Shown: positions 53,874 through 62,832, numbered from the stretch's first letter. The stretch is DNA of 64,000 nucleotides from Modicisalibacter muralis (GCF_900102945.1 NZ_FNGI01000001.1:868001-932000), one strand, 5' to 3'. The notes: a model not told the origin generated them from the letters alone. Translations and numbers: made by a program.

Positions 53874-54998
53874 TCAAGCCAGCGTGAGATGGTTATCCCA
53901 ATGCAGGGAGTAACTGGCAAGGCGCTGGATGCCATCTCCGGACCCGGGTATCTCAAACAAGCCACCCCCACCGGTGGAGACGATAAACCCACCCGCGCCA
54001 TCGCTGATGACACCGGCGCCATCGCTCACTTCCGGCGCCTTGACCAGGCGATTCTCTGCGTAGTCATAGATGATCACCCGGTTGGCGCGCGGTGCGGTTA
54101 TCGCGAACTGCGGTAGCGTTGGGCTGATCGCAACACTGGCCGTGTAGTTGCGCAGGCTTGTTTGCAACGCCTCGGGCAGGCTGATTTCCCGGAACTCGCG
54201 CGTCCGGCCATCGAGTACCGCGATCAATGGCGGGCTTTTCCACGCGGGCCCCTGAAACTGATAACCGGCAACGACAACGCCATCGGCACCGATATCTAGG
54301 TGACGGCAACTGAGCTGGTGGTGCGAGGGAGCGAAGCGTCCGGTGATCTCTCCGCTGTGCCGATCCATCAGCAACAGCGCGGGTCGCATGGTATCCAGAT
54401 TGAGCTTGATACGATCCAGGTCCGGATGGGTCTTGATGCCACCCAGACCGATCACCAGGGTATTGCCATCCGGATGCAGGCGCAGCTCATGCGGGCCGAT
54501 GCCGCCTAACGGATGGCGGGCAACTCGGGCGTATTGGCGATCGGCGTCGAAGACCGAAATCAGCCCTTCACCATCGATGTAGTGATTGGTCGTCACGTAC
54601 AGAAAACGCCCATCCGGGCTGAACGCGCCATGGCCGTAAAAGTGGTGATCCTCGCCGGCGCCGACGGTTCGCTGTATCTCTCCTTTGGCGACATCGACCA
54701 CATAGAAGTGATAACCCGGGCGACGCGGAAACATCACCACCTCGGCGCTGCCCGGTCTAGGGCAACCGCCATGGCAGCGCTCCGGCACCGGCATGCGGAA
54801 CAACAACTCGCCACTGACGTTGGCCCCGGCGATAAAATGCCGACCCGCGTCGTCATCGACCGCGCTTAGCATCATGCCAGCAACGTTCTCGCCACGTGCC
54901 CAGGCGGCACCGGCACCAAAAGTCACGCCTGCGGCCAGCGTGACGCAGGCGCCTGCCGCCGTCAGGCTGCCGTGCAAAAAATCTCGACGACTGAGCAC
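53874..54998 (-). CDS. DUF1513 family protein, Tat-exported beta-propeller
   Basis: 374 residues. The N terminus has a twin-arginine signal (LSRRDFLHGSLTAAGACVTLAAG). The mature protein resembles a seven-bladed propeller with HGAFSPDGRFLYVTTNHYIDGEG, HELRLHPDGNTLVIGLGG and CRHLDIGADG segments. I use the GTG at 54998 because TGGAGA lies 7 bp before it; a TTG at 55004 would sit on the ribosome site. Last gene of the four-gene imelysin operon. In Pseudomonas aeruginosa the same order (PA4370-PA4373, from memory) is iron-repressed. Biochemical role unknown; the Tat route suggests a cofactor or metal loaded before export. Confidence 0.85.
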   Translation of the reverse strand: MLSRRDFLHGSLTAAGACVTLAAGVTFGAGAAWARGENVAGMMLSAVDDDAGRHFIAGANVSGELLFRMPVPERCHGGCPRPGSAEVVMFPRRPGYHFYVVDVAKGEIQRTVGAGEDHHFYGHGAFSPDGRFLYVTTNHYIDGEGLISVFDADRQYARVARHPLGGIGPHELRLHPDGNTLVIGLGGIKTHPDLDRIKLNLDTMRPALLLMDRHSGEITGRFAPSHHQLSCRHLDIGADGVVVAGYQFQGPAWKSPPLIAVLDGRTREFREISLPEALQTSLRNYTASVAISPTLPQFAITAPRANRVIIYDYAENRLVKAPEVSDGAGVISDGAGGFIVSTGGGGLFEIPGSGDGIQRLASYSLHWDNHLTLA

Positions 54999-55000
54999 GA

Positions 55001-56107
55001 TCAATCTCCATCGCTTGAATTGAAGCCCGTCACGACGCCCAGCGCCGCGGCGATACGCCCGTTGATCAATTGCTTCAACTGGCTGGCCTCGATAAACAGC
55101 GACTGCAGGTCGGCATAGCCTTCCTGCGTCTCGAGCATCTCTCCCAGACTCCGCTCGCGCTTCTCGAGGGCTTGGATCTCCGCGAGGGTACTGGCGAGTT
55201 GCTCGTCCAACGGCGCGATCAGCTCGTCGAGGCCGCGCTCGGCCAGCAACGCACGCAGACCCGGCGCAAAGTAGCGCTTCATCCCCTCGATGGAGGCACG
55301 TAGGGTGCCAAGCGACACCCCACTGCGCCAGGCGTCGGCGGCGTAAGGGTTGACCTGCGGGGTGCCACGCAATCCCAGCGGGCTAGCCAGGCGCCGATCG
55401 ACCAAGATTTCCAGGCCCGTCATGGCAGCATGGATGGTGGTATCGGTGAGGGTGTCGGTCGTCTTGTAGAAGGTGGCGAAGGCCTGCCATTCCTGGTTGA
55501 CCTCCGTCGCCTCTTGGGCAAGGTGCCCCGCTATCGCCGTCAGCAAGGCACAGGCCTGTGCGTCGGATGGCTTGATGCCGCGACCGGCCAGGGACGCGTC
55601 GAAGAGCAGGTACTCCAGCGCCGGGAAACCCTGCACGGCGATACTGCCGCCGGCAATCGCTTCGCTGGTGGCGGTGCGCCCGTCACTTAGCCAGTAGTCG
55701 GCCTTGCGCGCGACAAGATTCTTACTGTCAGGCCAGAACTGGAACTGCCAGGCGCGGCTGTCGAGATCGATGGGCCCGAAATCGACGAAGCGCACCCGCT
55801 GCCAATCGAAGAAGGCATCGCGCCAGTCTCCCTTGAGTTCATCGAGAGCCGATGCCGATGGTGCATCGCAGAAACGTTGCGTCGCTTGATCCAGCGCCCG
55901 GGTCGATTCCAGCAGCCGCTCGTAACCCGTAGCGATATCCGCATGCCAGATCGCGCGCGGCGCCGTATCGGTAGCGCTACCAGTAGCGGCGGCCATGGCG
56001 GCGCCAGCGGCCAACAACCCCAGAGCGCCCGTCAGCAGCAGTCGGGCAAAAGAACAGGGCGCTCTCGATGCAAACGAAACGGATCTGAAAATAGCCGGCC
56101 TGATCAT
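55001..56107 (-). CDS. imelysin family protein (second copy in operon)
   Basis: 368 residues with an N-terminal export signal (RLLLTGALGLLAAGAAMAAA) and an imelysin-type helical fold. The segment aligned with the metal-associated GxHxxE motif reads GFPALEYLLFD, with Pro instead of His, so it is a degenerate member, as is usual for the second imelysin of this operon type. The ATG at 56107 is preferred to an upstream TTG. It ends 2 bp before the DUF1513 start, so the genes are coupled. Probably periplasmic and working with the di-heme protein in iron acquisition. Confidence 0.85.
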   Translation of the reverse strand: MIRPAIFRSVSFASRAPCSFARLLLTGALGLLAAGAAMAAATGSATDTAPRAIWHADIATGYERLLESTRALDQATQRFCDAPSASALDELKGDWRDAFFDWQRVRFVDFGPIDLDSRAWQFQFWPDSKNLVARKADYWLSDGRTATSEAIAGGSIAVQGFPALEYLLFDASLAGRGIKPSDAQACALLTAIAGHLAQEATEVNQEWQAFATFYKTTDTLTDTTIHAAMTGLEILVDRRLASPLGLRGTPQVNPYAADAWRSGVSLGTLRASIEGMKRYFAPGLRALLAERGLDELIAPLDEQLASTLAEIQALEKRERSLGEMLETQEGYADLQSLFIEASQLKQLINGRIAAALGVVTGFNSSDGD

Positions 56108-56121
56108 GCGATAGGTTCCGT

Positions 56122-57585
56122 TCAAAGTGAGTTAAGGAAACGGATCAGCGCCTCCCTGGCGGTTTTGTCGAGCGCCTTGTAGCGCTCGCGTGTGGCCCGT
56201 GCCTCGCCACCATGCCAGAGGATGGCTTCCTCGAGGGTGCGTGCGCGGCCATCGTGCAGGAACCCCGCCAGCGAGTTGACCCGCTGGGCCAGGCCGATGC
56301 CCCACAATGGCGGGGTGCGCCACTCACGGCCATCGGCGAGAAACTCTGGGCGGCCATCGGCGAGACCCGGCCCCATGTCGTGCAGCAATAGATCGGTATA
56401 CGGCCAGATGACCTGGTTACCGAGTGCCGGACGTCCGGGAACGGCAGCCGTGGTATGACTTGGCGTGTGGCAGGCCGCGCAACCGATGGCGTTGAACGAC
56501 TTGGCACCAGCCATCACGGCGGGGTCATCGAGATTGCGGCGCTGGGGAACGGCCAGGCTACTGGCGTAAAACGTAATGAAATCGGCGATCTTGTCGCTGA
56601 CCTCGGGCGCTCCGCCATTGGCAAAGCCATCGCAGCCCTGGCTCGCCGTGCAGTCCGTGGTCGGGGTGAGACTGGACGTCAAGCCCATGTCTCCGGCGAA
56701 TGCGCCCATGCTCTGCTGTCGGATACTAGGCTCCGAGGCTTTCCAGCCGAAGCGTCCCAACACGGTCTTTTCCGCGGCGCGATCCCATACCCGATTGGGG
56801 CGCCCCGAAATGCCGTCGGTATCACTATCGGCGGGATCCGCGCCGGCCATAATTACGGCCTCGGGTATCGCCTGGAGCAGGCCGAGGCCGATCATTGGCG
56901 GCGCGACGCGTGGCGAGATCATCAGTTCGTCCGGCAAGGGGCCGTAATTCGGGTTGCCGATAGTGTAAATCGGCTCGCGCAGCTCGACCTGGCTACCGTC
57001 GCCAAGCATCACGCTGCGCTTGCGATAGTCCACATCCAGATCGGCCTCCGGCTGCATGCCGGGTATCGCCGCCGTCTGGAGCTGGCTGCCATACACCGGC
57101 GCGGGCACGAATCCATGGCGCTTCAGAAGCTCGGCGTCTTGCTTGGAGTCCGCCGGTATCGCCAGGCGCAGAAACAACGAAATGGCTCTGCCATCGGCGC
57201 TCGGTGGATGACCGCGACCATCCTTGATATGACAGCCCTGGCAGGAATTGGTATTGAATAGTGGTCCCAGGCCATCGCGCGCGGCGGTACTGGAAGGCGC
57301 CTCGACCCAGGGATTGCGAAAGAAGCTGTTGCCGACACTGAAGTCGAGACGCTTCATCATCTCCATGTTACCCAACGGCTCGGAATAGGCGTTGTGATCG
57401 AATTGAGCAACCGAGCCCTCGCCACCGGTCATGGCAGTGGTCTGGATGGGAAGAGGCGCTCGAGCAGATTCGGGCGATATTTGAGCAGGTTCGGACGACG
57501 CTTGAGCAAGAGTGGCGCTTGAAAAGCTCGCCACGCCCAAGCCCAGCGCAAGCAGTACAAAATGGGTAAAAAATACGCTTTTCAT
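56122..57585 (-). CDS. di-heme oxidoreductase (thiol oxidoreductase family) with two c-type heme motifs
   Basis: 487 residues. A Sec signal (FVLLALGLGVASFSSATLAQA) leads a periplasmic di-heme cytochrome: CQGCH at 115-119 and CAACH at 369-373 are the two CXXCH sites. DSDTDGISGRPNRVWD between them is a family marker. The ATG at 57585 gives the signal peptide. Gene order imelysin, di-heme protein, imelysin, DUF1513 is conserved in iron-regulated operons of pseudomonads. A redox step on iron or a ligand thiol is the likely role (inference). It ends 15 bp before the next gene. Confidence 0.88.
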   Translation of the reverse strand: MKSVFFTHFVLLALGLGVASFSSATLAQASSEPAQISPESARAPLPIQTTAMTGGEGSVAQFDHNAYSEPLGNMEMMKRLDFSVGNSFFRNPWVEAPSSTAARDGLGPLFNTNSCQGCHIKDGRGHPPSADGRAISLFLRLAIPADSKQDAELLKRHGFVPAPVYGSQLQTAAIPGMQPEADLDVDYRKRSVMLGDGSQVELREPIYTIGNPNYGPLPDELMISPRVAPPMIGLGLLQAIPEAVIMAGADPADSDTDGISGRPNRVWDRAAEKTVLGRFGWKASEPSIRQQSMGAFAGDMGLTSSLTPTTDCTASQGCDGFANGGAPEVSDKIADFITFYASSLAVPQRRNLDDPAVMAGAKSFNAIGCAACHTPSHTTAAVPGRPALGNQVIWPYTDLLLHDMGPGLADGRPEFLADGREWRTPPLWGIGLAQRVNSLAGFLHDGRARTLEEAILWHGGEARATRERYKALDKTAREALIRFLNSL

Positions 57586-57617
57586 GAAATCACGGGTACC
57601 TCGGTACCGATAAATGC

Positions 57618-57662
57618 GACGAGCCGGCATTTTCAGGGAATTCCTGAAAATGCCGGCTCGTC
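57618..57662 (-). other. 20-bp perfect hairpin inside the imelysin operon
   Basis: GACGAGCCGGCATTTTCAGG and its exact complement flank a 5-base loop, in the 94-bp gap between the first imelysin gene and the di-heme gene. Only a weak T-rich tail follows on the minus strand. It is a candidate partial terminator or mRNA-processing/stability element that makes the first gene the most expressed. Confidence 0.6.
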
Positions 57663-57679
57663 TTGGATCCCACTATCAA

Positions 57680-58993
57680 TCAGAACGCATGCCCCGCATC
57701 GTCAGGCTGCATCGATTCGATACCCAGCTCACGCGCGACCTTCTCGATGGAGCCGGTCTGCTGGACAAGCGCGACAATGCTATCGCTGACGACTTTCGCG
57801 CCCTCGGCGTTGCCTGGGGCGATCAGCATGTCAAAGGTCACCGGCTTGGTTTCGGCCTCGGCTTTCTTTTTCATTACGCCCACTGCATTCATGGTCGTCT
57901 CGAGCTGAGCCGTCAAAGTGGCATCCAGTTCGGGATTGGCCTCGGCAACCAGACCCGCCAGCGAGGGGCCTTCGACGGTGGAGCCATTTATCCGGGTATA
58001 AGTACCCAGATAAACATTCTGAATCCCCTTGGCATCATAGAAGTGCGAATTGTGGGTATTGTCGCTAAAGCAGTCGTGCTCGTCCTCGAAGGAGTTGGCT
58101 TCGAGTGCGACCTTCATGCGCTCGCCGGCCAGCTCACCCAGTGACAGCGAGCCCATGCCGAACAGCATTTTCTTGATGACTGCCGAGGGCTGCATGGCCA
58201 ACAGCTCGGCGCGATAGTTGTCGGCGTCGTCGGGCGACCATTGTGCAACCATCCATTCCAGATCGTTGACCAGCAGATCGGTCGCGGCGTCCAGGTAGGT
58301 GGCGCGACGCTCGCAGTTGCCGTGAGTGCAGTTGTCGTTCTGGGCGTAATCGGTCACCGGACGCTCGCCGGCGCCCGGCTCGAAGCCGTGCAGGTCCTGG
58401 CCCCAGAGCAGAAACTCGATGGCGTGGTAGCCCGTCGCCACGTTGGCCTCGGAGCCGCCGATTTCGTTCAGGCTGGCTAGCAACTCGGGCGTTAGCGTGC
58501 TGACATCGATGCTCTCGCCACCGATATTGATCGTCTGGCTAGCGATGATGTTGGCCTTTGCGCCGGCATTGCCGAGCGCATAGTGATAATCGCCGGTATC
58601 GACGTAATCGATCAGCCCCTCGTCCAGCGGCCAGGCGTTCAACTGCCCTTCCCAGTTATCGACGATGGCATTACCGAAGCGCAGAACCTCGGTCTGCATG
58701 TACGGCACACGGGCCGCCAACCAGGCTTGCTTCGCCGCCTTCAGCGTTTCCTCGGAAGGCGCCTTTATCAGCGCATCGGTCGCCGCATCAAGTGCCTTGG
58801 CGGCAGTCAACGCATCCTGGAAAGTCGCGAATGCCAGATCGGTATAATTTTTCACGACTGCGGCCTGCGTCACTGCCTGCTTGGAGGTCTGATCGGCGGT
58901 GGAGTCGCTGTGGGCAGTCAAGGAGAGCGTTGCGGCGGCGGACGCGGCAATAACGACGGCGATTGGCCGCAAGGAAAAGCGAGAGACCGGCAT
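57680..58993 (-). CDS. imelysin family iron-regulated protein (IcmP/IrpA-like)
   Basis: 437 residues. A Sec signal (PIAVVIAASAAATLSLTAHS) is followed by an imelysin peptidase-like fold with the full GxHxxE signature: Gly188, His190 and Glu193 in GYHAIEFLLWGQDLHGFEPGAGERPVTDY. CTHGNCERR near 233 and DCFSDNTHNSHFYDAKGIQNVYLG are also family stretches. Members are periplasmic or outer-membrane proteins induced by iron starvation. First gene of the operon; an AT-rich Fur-like palindrome lies about 45 bp upstream. Confidence 0.9.
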   Translation of the reverse strand: MPVSRFSLRPIAVVIAASAAATLSLTAHSDSTADQTSKQAVTQAAVVKNYTDLAFATFQDALTAAKALDAATDALIKAPSEETLKAAKQAWLAARVPYMQTEVLRFGNAIVDNWEGQLNAWPLDEGLIDYVDTGDYHYALGNAGAKANIIASQTINIGGESIDVSTLTPELLASLNEIGGSEANVATGYHAIEFLLWGQDLHGFEPGAGERPVTDYAQNDNCTHGNCERRATYLDAATDLLVNDLEWMVAQWSPDDADNYRAELLAMQPSAVIKKMLFGMGSLSLGELAGERMKVALEANSFEDEHDCFSDNTHNSHFYDAKGIQNVYLGTYTRINGSTVEGPSLAGLVAEANPELDATLTAQLETTMNAVGVMKKKAEAETKPVTFDMLIAPGNAEGAKVVSDSIVALVQQTGSIEKVARELGIESMQPDDAGHAF

Positions 58994-59031
58994 GGAAGTA
59001 ACCTGGTAGGTTTAGTTTTTGGAATATGATC

Positions 59032-59060
59032 ACAAACAATACTGATTAGTATTTGCAATC
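59032..59060 (-). promoter_or_regulatory. Fur-box-like palindrome upstream of the imelysin operon
   Basis: AATACT-GATT-AGTATT (59038-59053) is a 6-bp inverted repeat inside a longer AT-rich run with ATGATTT and ATGATCA neighbours. It lies about 45-60 bp before the first imelysin gene. Resembles the Fur consensus in composition and symmetry but not base for base; iron control is supported mainly by the operon type. Confidence 0.45.
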
Positions 59061-59129
59061 ATAAATCATTTCCTACCGATTGCAACTTGCCCGCTCGTAT
59101 TCGGAATGCCTTCTCAATGCATTAATAAT

Positions 59130-59939
59130 TCACGGCAGCATCACTTCCTGACGCACCGCCAATAGCCGATTCGCCATCTCGCTAAAGCCTTCGCCATGAC
59201 TGGCATCGCACAGCCAGCGCGGGCCGTGTGCCAAGGTTTCCAGATGCGGCTTGATATTGGCGACGCCGACACTCAGTGGGTAGGCGCGGAACAGCGACTC
59301 ATCGTTGGGGGCATCGCCAATGAACAACACGCGTTGCGCCTGGGCCGAGGCCGACAATTCAAGATCCTCGCTGAGCAACCGCGCGGCCATGGTCGCCTTG
59401 TCGTGATCGCCGAACCAGGCGTTGACGTGGATCGAGCTGGCCCGAGCGTGGGCGCCGGAAGTACGAAACACCTCAATAATCGATGCCACCTGCTCCCCTG
59501 CCAATGGGCCGACATCCTGGGCGTGATCGACGGCGACATCCGCCAATCGGTAGGGTTGATCGGCAGCCAGGCTTGCCGCCGGCACTCGTTGCAGAGCCTG
59601 CGCGGCGATTCGCAAAAGCGCTTGTTGTTCGTCTCGTAACTCGGCCAACGGGCGCACGAAGCGCTGCTCGAGACTCCCCTTGGACGACATCCTGAAGCGA
59701 AACGCGCCACTCTCGCCGATGATCGCGGTCACCGGCCAGGCGCGCACGATATGGTCGCACCAGCCGGCGCAGCCGCCAGTCACCGGAATCACGCGGATAC
59801 CGGCATCCATCAGCCGAGCCATGGCATCCAGCGTGGACGGTGAAAGCTTGCCATGGCGTGTCAGCGTATCGTCGACATCGGTGAGCACGATATCGACATG
59901 ACCCAATAGCCGAGGATCGGCATCGGCGAAACGACTCAT
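59130..59939 (-). CDS. HAD-IIB (Cof-like) hydrolase, probable sugar- or polyol-phosphate phosphatase
   Basis: A 269-residue HAD phosphatase. Motif I is DVDDTLT with both aspartates, motif II is in VIPVTGG, and motif IV is IGDAPNDESLF; the cap between matches the IIB class that includes mannosyl-3-phosphoglycerate and sucrose phosphatases. The gene overlaps the DeoR stop by 4 bp, so both are one transcript, divergent from the PhnDCE-type importer. A role in dephosphorylating an imported organophosphate is plausible but not shown. Confidence 0.82.
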   Translation of the reverse strand: MSRFADADPRLLGHVDIVLTDVDDTLTRHGKLSPSTLDAMARLMDAGIRVIPVTGGCAGWCDHIVRAWPVTAIIGESGAFRFRMSSKGSLEQRFVRPLAELRDEQQALLRIAAQALQRVPAASLAADQPYRLADVAVDHAQDVGPLAGEQVASIIEVFRTSGAHARASSIHVNAWFGDHDKATMAARLLSEDLELSASAQAQRVLFIGDAPNDESLFRAYPLSVGVANIKPHLETLAHGPRWLCDASHGEGFSEMANRLLAVRQEVMLP

Positions 59940-60778
59940 GTTTTCTCCTCGCGCAGCGGCGCGTTGTCATTGGCGCCCAGCAGCAGGTCGTAATCCGCTG
60001 CTTGAGTCTCTGGTGCGATATGCACGGTGACGCCCGCCTTCTTCAGGACGTGCTCCAACGGCGCGGGGGGCGGTCTGTCGGTGATCAGTCCATCCAGGCT
60101 ATCCAGCGATGCCACGACTTCGAGGACATGCACGCTGAACTTGGTGTGATCGACCAATAAATAGGTGGTTTCGCAGCGTTCGATCATCGTCCGCTTGACC
60201 CACGCCGCTTCGCGATTGACGTCGGTAATACCCCCCGCGGAGAGCCCGCTGGCGCCGATAAAGGCGATATTGGCATGAAAGCGCTTGAGAAATTCCGTGG
60301 TGTCCTGACCGAACACGCCACCTTCGTGTCCGTTGAATTCGCCGGGACAGACGATGATACGCATCATGGAAGGCGCGAGTGCCGCGGCAACCGGGTAGCT
60401 ATTGGTAATTGCCGTCAGCGCATCGCCATTGGCACTCAACTGCCAGGCCAACTGCGTGGTCGTCGAGCCGGCATCGATCATGATTACCTGACCCGGCGAG
60501 ACCAGCCCTGCCGCCGCCGCCGCGATACGTCGTCGCTCGTTGACCGTCGATTGCTCGCGCTCGGATATCGACGGCTGCACGCCCATCGGCCGCGCCACGG
60601 CGCCACCATGCGCTCGATCCACCAAGCCCATCGTGCTCAAGGCATCGAGATCGCGACGCACGGTTTCGGTGGTCACGCCAAAGCGCTCGGCGAGCGACGC
60701 GATGCGCAGATGCGGCGTATAGCGCAGCGCCTCCAGGATGTGGGCGCGTCGTTCGTCCTTGCGCGGTCGTCGAGTCAT
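59936..60778 (-). CDS. DeoR/GlpR family transcriptional regulator
   Basis: 280 residues. An N-terminal helix-turn-helix (RRAHILEALRYTPHLRIASLAERFGVTTETVRRDLDALSTMGLVDRAHGGAV) is followed by the sugar-phosphate-sensing DeoR domain (MIDAGSTTTQLAWQL, GHEGGVFGQDT, ASGLSAGGITDVN). DeoR members usually respond to phosphorylated sugars or polyols. It is divergent from the ABC importer operon with 185 bp between starts; inverted AATGTTG/CAACATT sites in that gap are probable operators. Its pairing with a phosphatase hints at an organophosphate rather than a simple phosphonate ligand. Confidence 0.87.
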   Translation of the reverse strand: MTRRPRKDERRAHILEALRYTPHLRIASLAERFGVTTETVRRDLDALSTMGLVDRAHGGAVARPMGVQPSISEREQSTVNERRRIAAAAAGLVSPGQVIMIDAGSTTTQLAWQLSANGDALTAITNSYPVAAALAPSMMRIIVCPGEFNGHEGGVFGQDTTEFLKRFHANIAFIGASGLSAGGITDVNREAAWVKRTMIERCETTYLLVDHTKFSVHVLEVVASLDSLDGLITDRPPPAPLEHVLKKAGVTVHIAPETQAADYDLLLGANDNAPLREEKT

Positions 60779-60816
60779 GGCATTGCAGCCTCGGCACGAT
60801 GGACATCAGGGTGTGA

Positions 60817-60858
60817 AATGTTGCTTTAACAACATTATTGCTTTCCGTTGGCAACATT
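60817..60858. promoter_or_regulatory. operator-like repeats between DeoR and the ABC importer
   Basis: AATGTTG and CAACATT form a perfect 7-bp inverted repeat with a 6-bp spacer (60817-60836). A third CAACATT half-site starts 22 bp after the second, about two helical turns. TGTTG recurs at 60871. Suits DeoR binding. Confidence 0.55.
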
Positions 60859-60963
60859 TTGACCCAAAACTGTTGTGAAAACCAACTTTAATGCTTAATC
60901 TCAATAAGTATCCACCCCAATTCGAAAACAAACACAGCCAGGGGAATGGAAGGAGCCACTACC

Positions 60964-61965
60964 ATGCAGGTTTCTAACGAGCGTCTGTTCAATCGCCCTC
61001 TGCGACTCACGCTGGGCACCCTACTCGCCGCCACGCTATTGCCGCTGGCCACCGCCAATGCCGCCGAATGTACCGACAACGGCGACCTGGCCAAGGGCTA
61101 CTGCGACAAGAATGGCGATCTCGTTGCCGATACACCGACCGATCCGGACAAGGTGGTCAATCCGGACACCCTGGTGTTCGCCTATACCCCCGTCACCGAC
61201 CCTTCGATCTACGCGGATATCTGGGCGCCGTTCATCGAACACGTGGAAGAGGTCACGGGTAAGGACGTGCGTTTCTTCGCCGTACAGTCGAATGCCGCAC
61301 AGATCGAAGCCATGCGCAGCGGGCGTCTGCACATCGCCGGCTTCTCGACTGGCCCCACGCCGTTCGCTGTCAACCTGGCCGGCGCGGTGCCCTTCGCCAT
61401 CATGGGCACGGGCGACGGCGAGTTCGGCTACAAGCTCCAGCTCTATACGCGCAAGGACAGCGGCATCGACAGCATCAAGGACTTGAAGGGCAAGCGCGTG
61501 GCGCATACCTCGCCGACCTCCAACTCCGGCAACCAGGCGCCGCGCGCGCTGTTCCCGAAGGAGGGAATCGTGCCGGGCGAAGATTATGAGGTCGTCTATT
61601 CCGGCTCGCATGACCAATCGATCCTCGGCGTGGCCGCCGGCGATTACGATGCCGCACCGGTCGCCTCGGAAGTCGTCGATCGCATGATCGATCGCGATGT
61701 CATCGATCCCAGCAAGCTCAAGATCGTCTACGAGTCGAAGTCCTTTCCGACCACGTCCTACACCTACGCTCACAATCTGGCGCCCGAGCTACAAGAGAAA
61801 ATCGAAGAGGCGTTCATGACCTTCGAGCTGGAAGGCACCGCGTTGGGCGAGGAGTTCTCCGGGGTCACGCAGTTCGTCCCGATCACCTATAAGGAAGATT
61901 GGGAAGTCATTCGTGACATACAAGAGGCCAACGGCGTCACCTACACCAAAGAAAACATCGAATAG
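60964..61965 (+). CDS. phosphonate/phosphate-ester ABC transporter substrate-binding protein (PhnD family)
   Basis: 333 residues with a Sec signal (LTLGTLLAATLLPLATANAAE) and PhnD-type fold: VFAYTPVTDPSIYADIWAPFIEHVEEVTGKDVRFF, IAGFSTGPTPFAVN, then VAHTSPTSNSGNQAPRALF, the serine-rich oxyanion-binding loop typical of the family. The ATG at 60964 has AAGGAG at 9 bp; an ATG at 60946 is poorly spaced. The acidic insert with CTDNGDLAKGYCDKNGDLVAD after the signal is unusual and holds a possible disulfide and EF-hand-like spacing. First gene of a PhnD-C-E-E operon. Confidence 0.85.
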   Translation: MQVSNERLFNRPLRLTLGTLLAATLLPLATANAAECTDNGDLAKGYCDKNGDLVADTPTDPDKVVNPDTLVFAYTPVTDPSIYADIWAPFIEHVEEVTGKDVRFFAVQSNAAQIEAMRSGRLHIAGFSTGPTPFAVNLAGAVPFAIMGTGDGEFGYKLQLYTRKDSGIDSIKDLKGKRVAHTSPTSNSGNQAPRALFPKEGIVPGEDYEVVYSGSHDQSILGVAAGDYDAAPVASEVVDRMIDRDVIDPSKLKIVYESKSFPTTSYTYAHNLAPELQEKIEEAFMTFELEGTALGEEFSGVTQFVPITYKEDWEVIRDIQEANGVTYTKENIE

Positions 61966-61975
61966 ACGCCCTGTC

Positions 61976-62015
61976 CCGCCCTGCCGGCGACCCTATAAAT
62001 CGTCGGCAAGGGCGG
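61976..62015 (+). other. intercistronic hairpin after the binding-protein gene
   Basis: CCGCCCTGCCG pairs with CGGCAAGGGCGG as 11 bp with one bulged A, around an AT-rich loop of about 17 bases, in the 75-bp gap between the PhnD- and PhnC-type genes. There is no T-run; it probably protects or limits the upstream transcript. Confidence 0.5.
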
Positions 62016-62040
62016 CAATGCCCGAGGAGATAGATCTTCC

Positions 62041-62832
62041 ATGTTGCGCATAACCCATCTGATCAAGCGATACGGCAACGGCGAGCCGGTGCTCAAGGAT
62101 CTCAATCTCGAGGTTCCGGACGAATCGCTGGTATCGATCATCGGTGCCTCGGGAGCCGGCAAGAGTACCCTGCTACGCTGCATCAACCGTTTGGTCGAGC
62201 CAACCTCGGGCAGTATCGAACTGAACGGCCAGGAACTCACGACCCTCAAGCGCGACGAGCTGCGTAAATCGCGGCGTCGTATCGGCATGATTTTCCAGGG
62301 CTTCAACCTGGTGGACCGACTCACGGTCATGGAGAACGTGCAGTGCGGTCGGCTGGGCTACATTCCTTACTGGCGTGCCGCGCTGCGCCGCTACCCCGCC
62401 GAAGATATCGAGCGCGCCTTCCACTTGATGGAGCGCGTGGGCATCGCCAAGTATGCCAACAAGCGCGCCGACGAACTCTCGGGCGGCGAGCGCCAGCGTG
62501 TCGGCGTGGTACGAGCCTTGATGCAAAATCCCGAAATTCTGCTCGCCGACGAGCCCACCGCGTCGCTGGACCCGGTCAGCTCGCGGCAGATCATGGAATT
62601 GCTGCAGAACCTGGCAGACGAGCTCAAGCTGCCGGTGCTGATCAACATCCACAATGTCGCCGAAGCCAAGGAATTCACGCGCCGCATCGTCGGCATGCGC
62701 TTTGGCCGGCTGATCTTCGACGGTAAGCCCAGCGATCTGGACGACGACGCCATGGACGCCGTCTACAGCGGCACCCCGTCAGACGAGCGCGAGGATACCG
62801 GCGCCGCCTTCACGCGTGCGGTGACCCAATGA
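62041..62832 (+). CDS. phosphonate-type ABC transporter ATP-binding protein (PhnC family)
   Basis: 263 residues with Walker A GASGAGKSTLLRCINRL, the PhnC-typical RIGMIFQGFNLVDRLTVMENVQCGRLG, signature LSGGERQRVGVVRAL and Walker B ILLADEPTASLDP; the switch His is in NIHNVAEAKEF. Standard length for the family. The TGA overlaps the first permease ATG. It energises uptake by the two PhnE-like permeases. Confidence 0.9.
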   Translation: MLRITHLIKRYGNGEPVLKDLNLEVPDESLVSIIGASGAGKSTLLRCINRLVEPTSGSIELNGQELTTLKRDELRKSRRRIGMIFQGFNLVDRLTVMENVQCGRLGYIPYWRAALRRYPAEDIERAFHLMERVGIAKYANKRADELSGGERQRVGVVRALMQNPEILLADEPTASLDPVSSRQIMELLQNLADELKLPVLINIHNVAEAKEFTRRIVGMRFGRLIFDGKPSDLDDDAMDAVYSGTPSDEREDTGAAFTRAVTQ

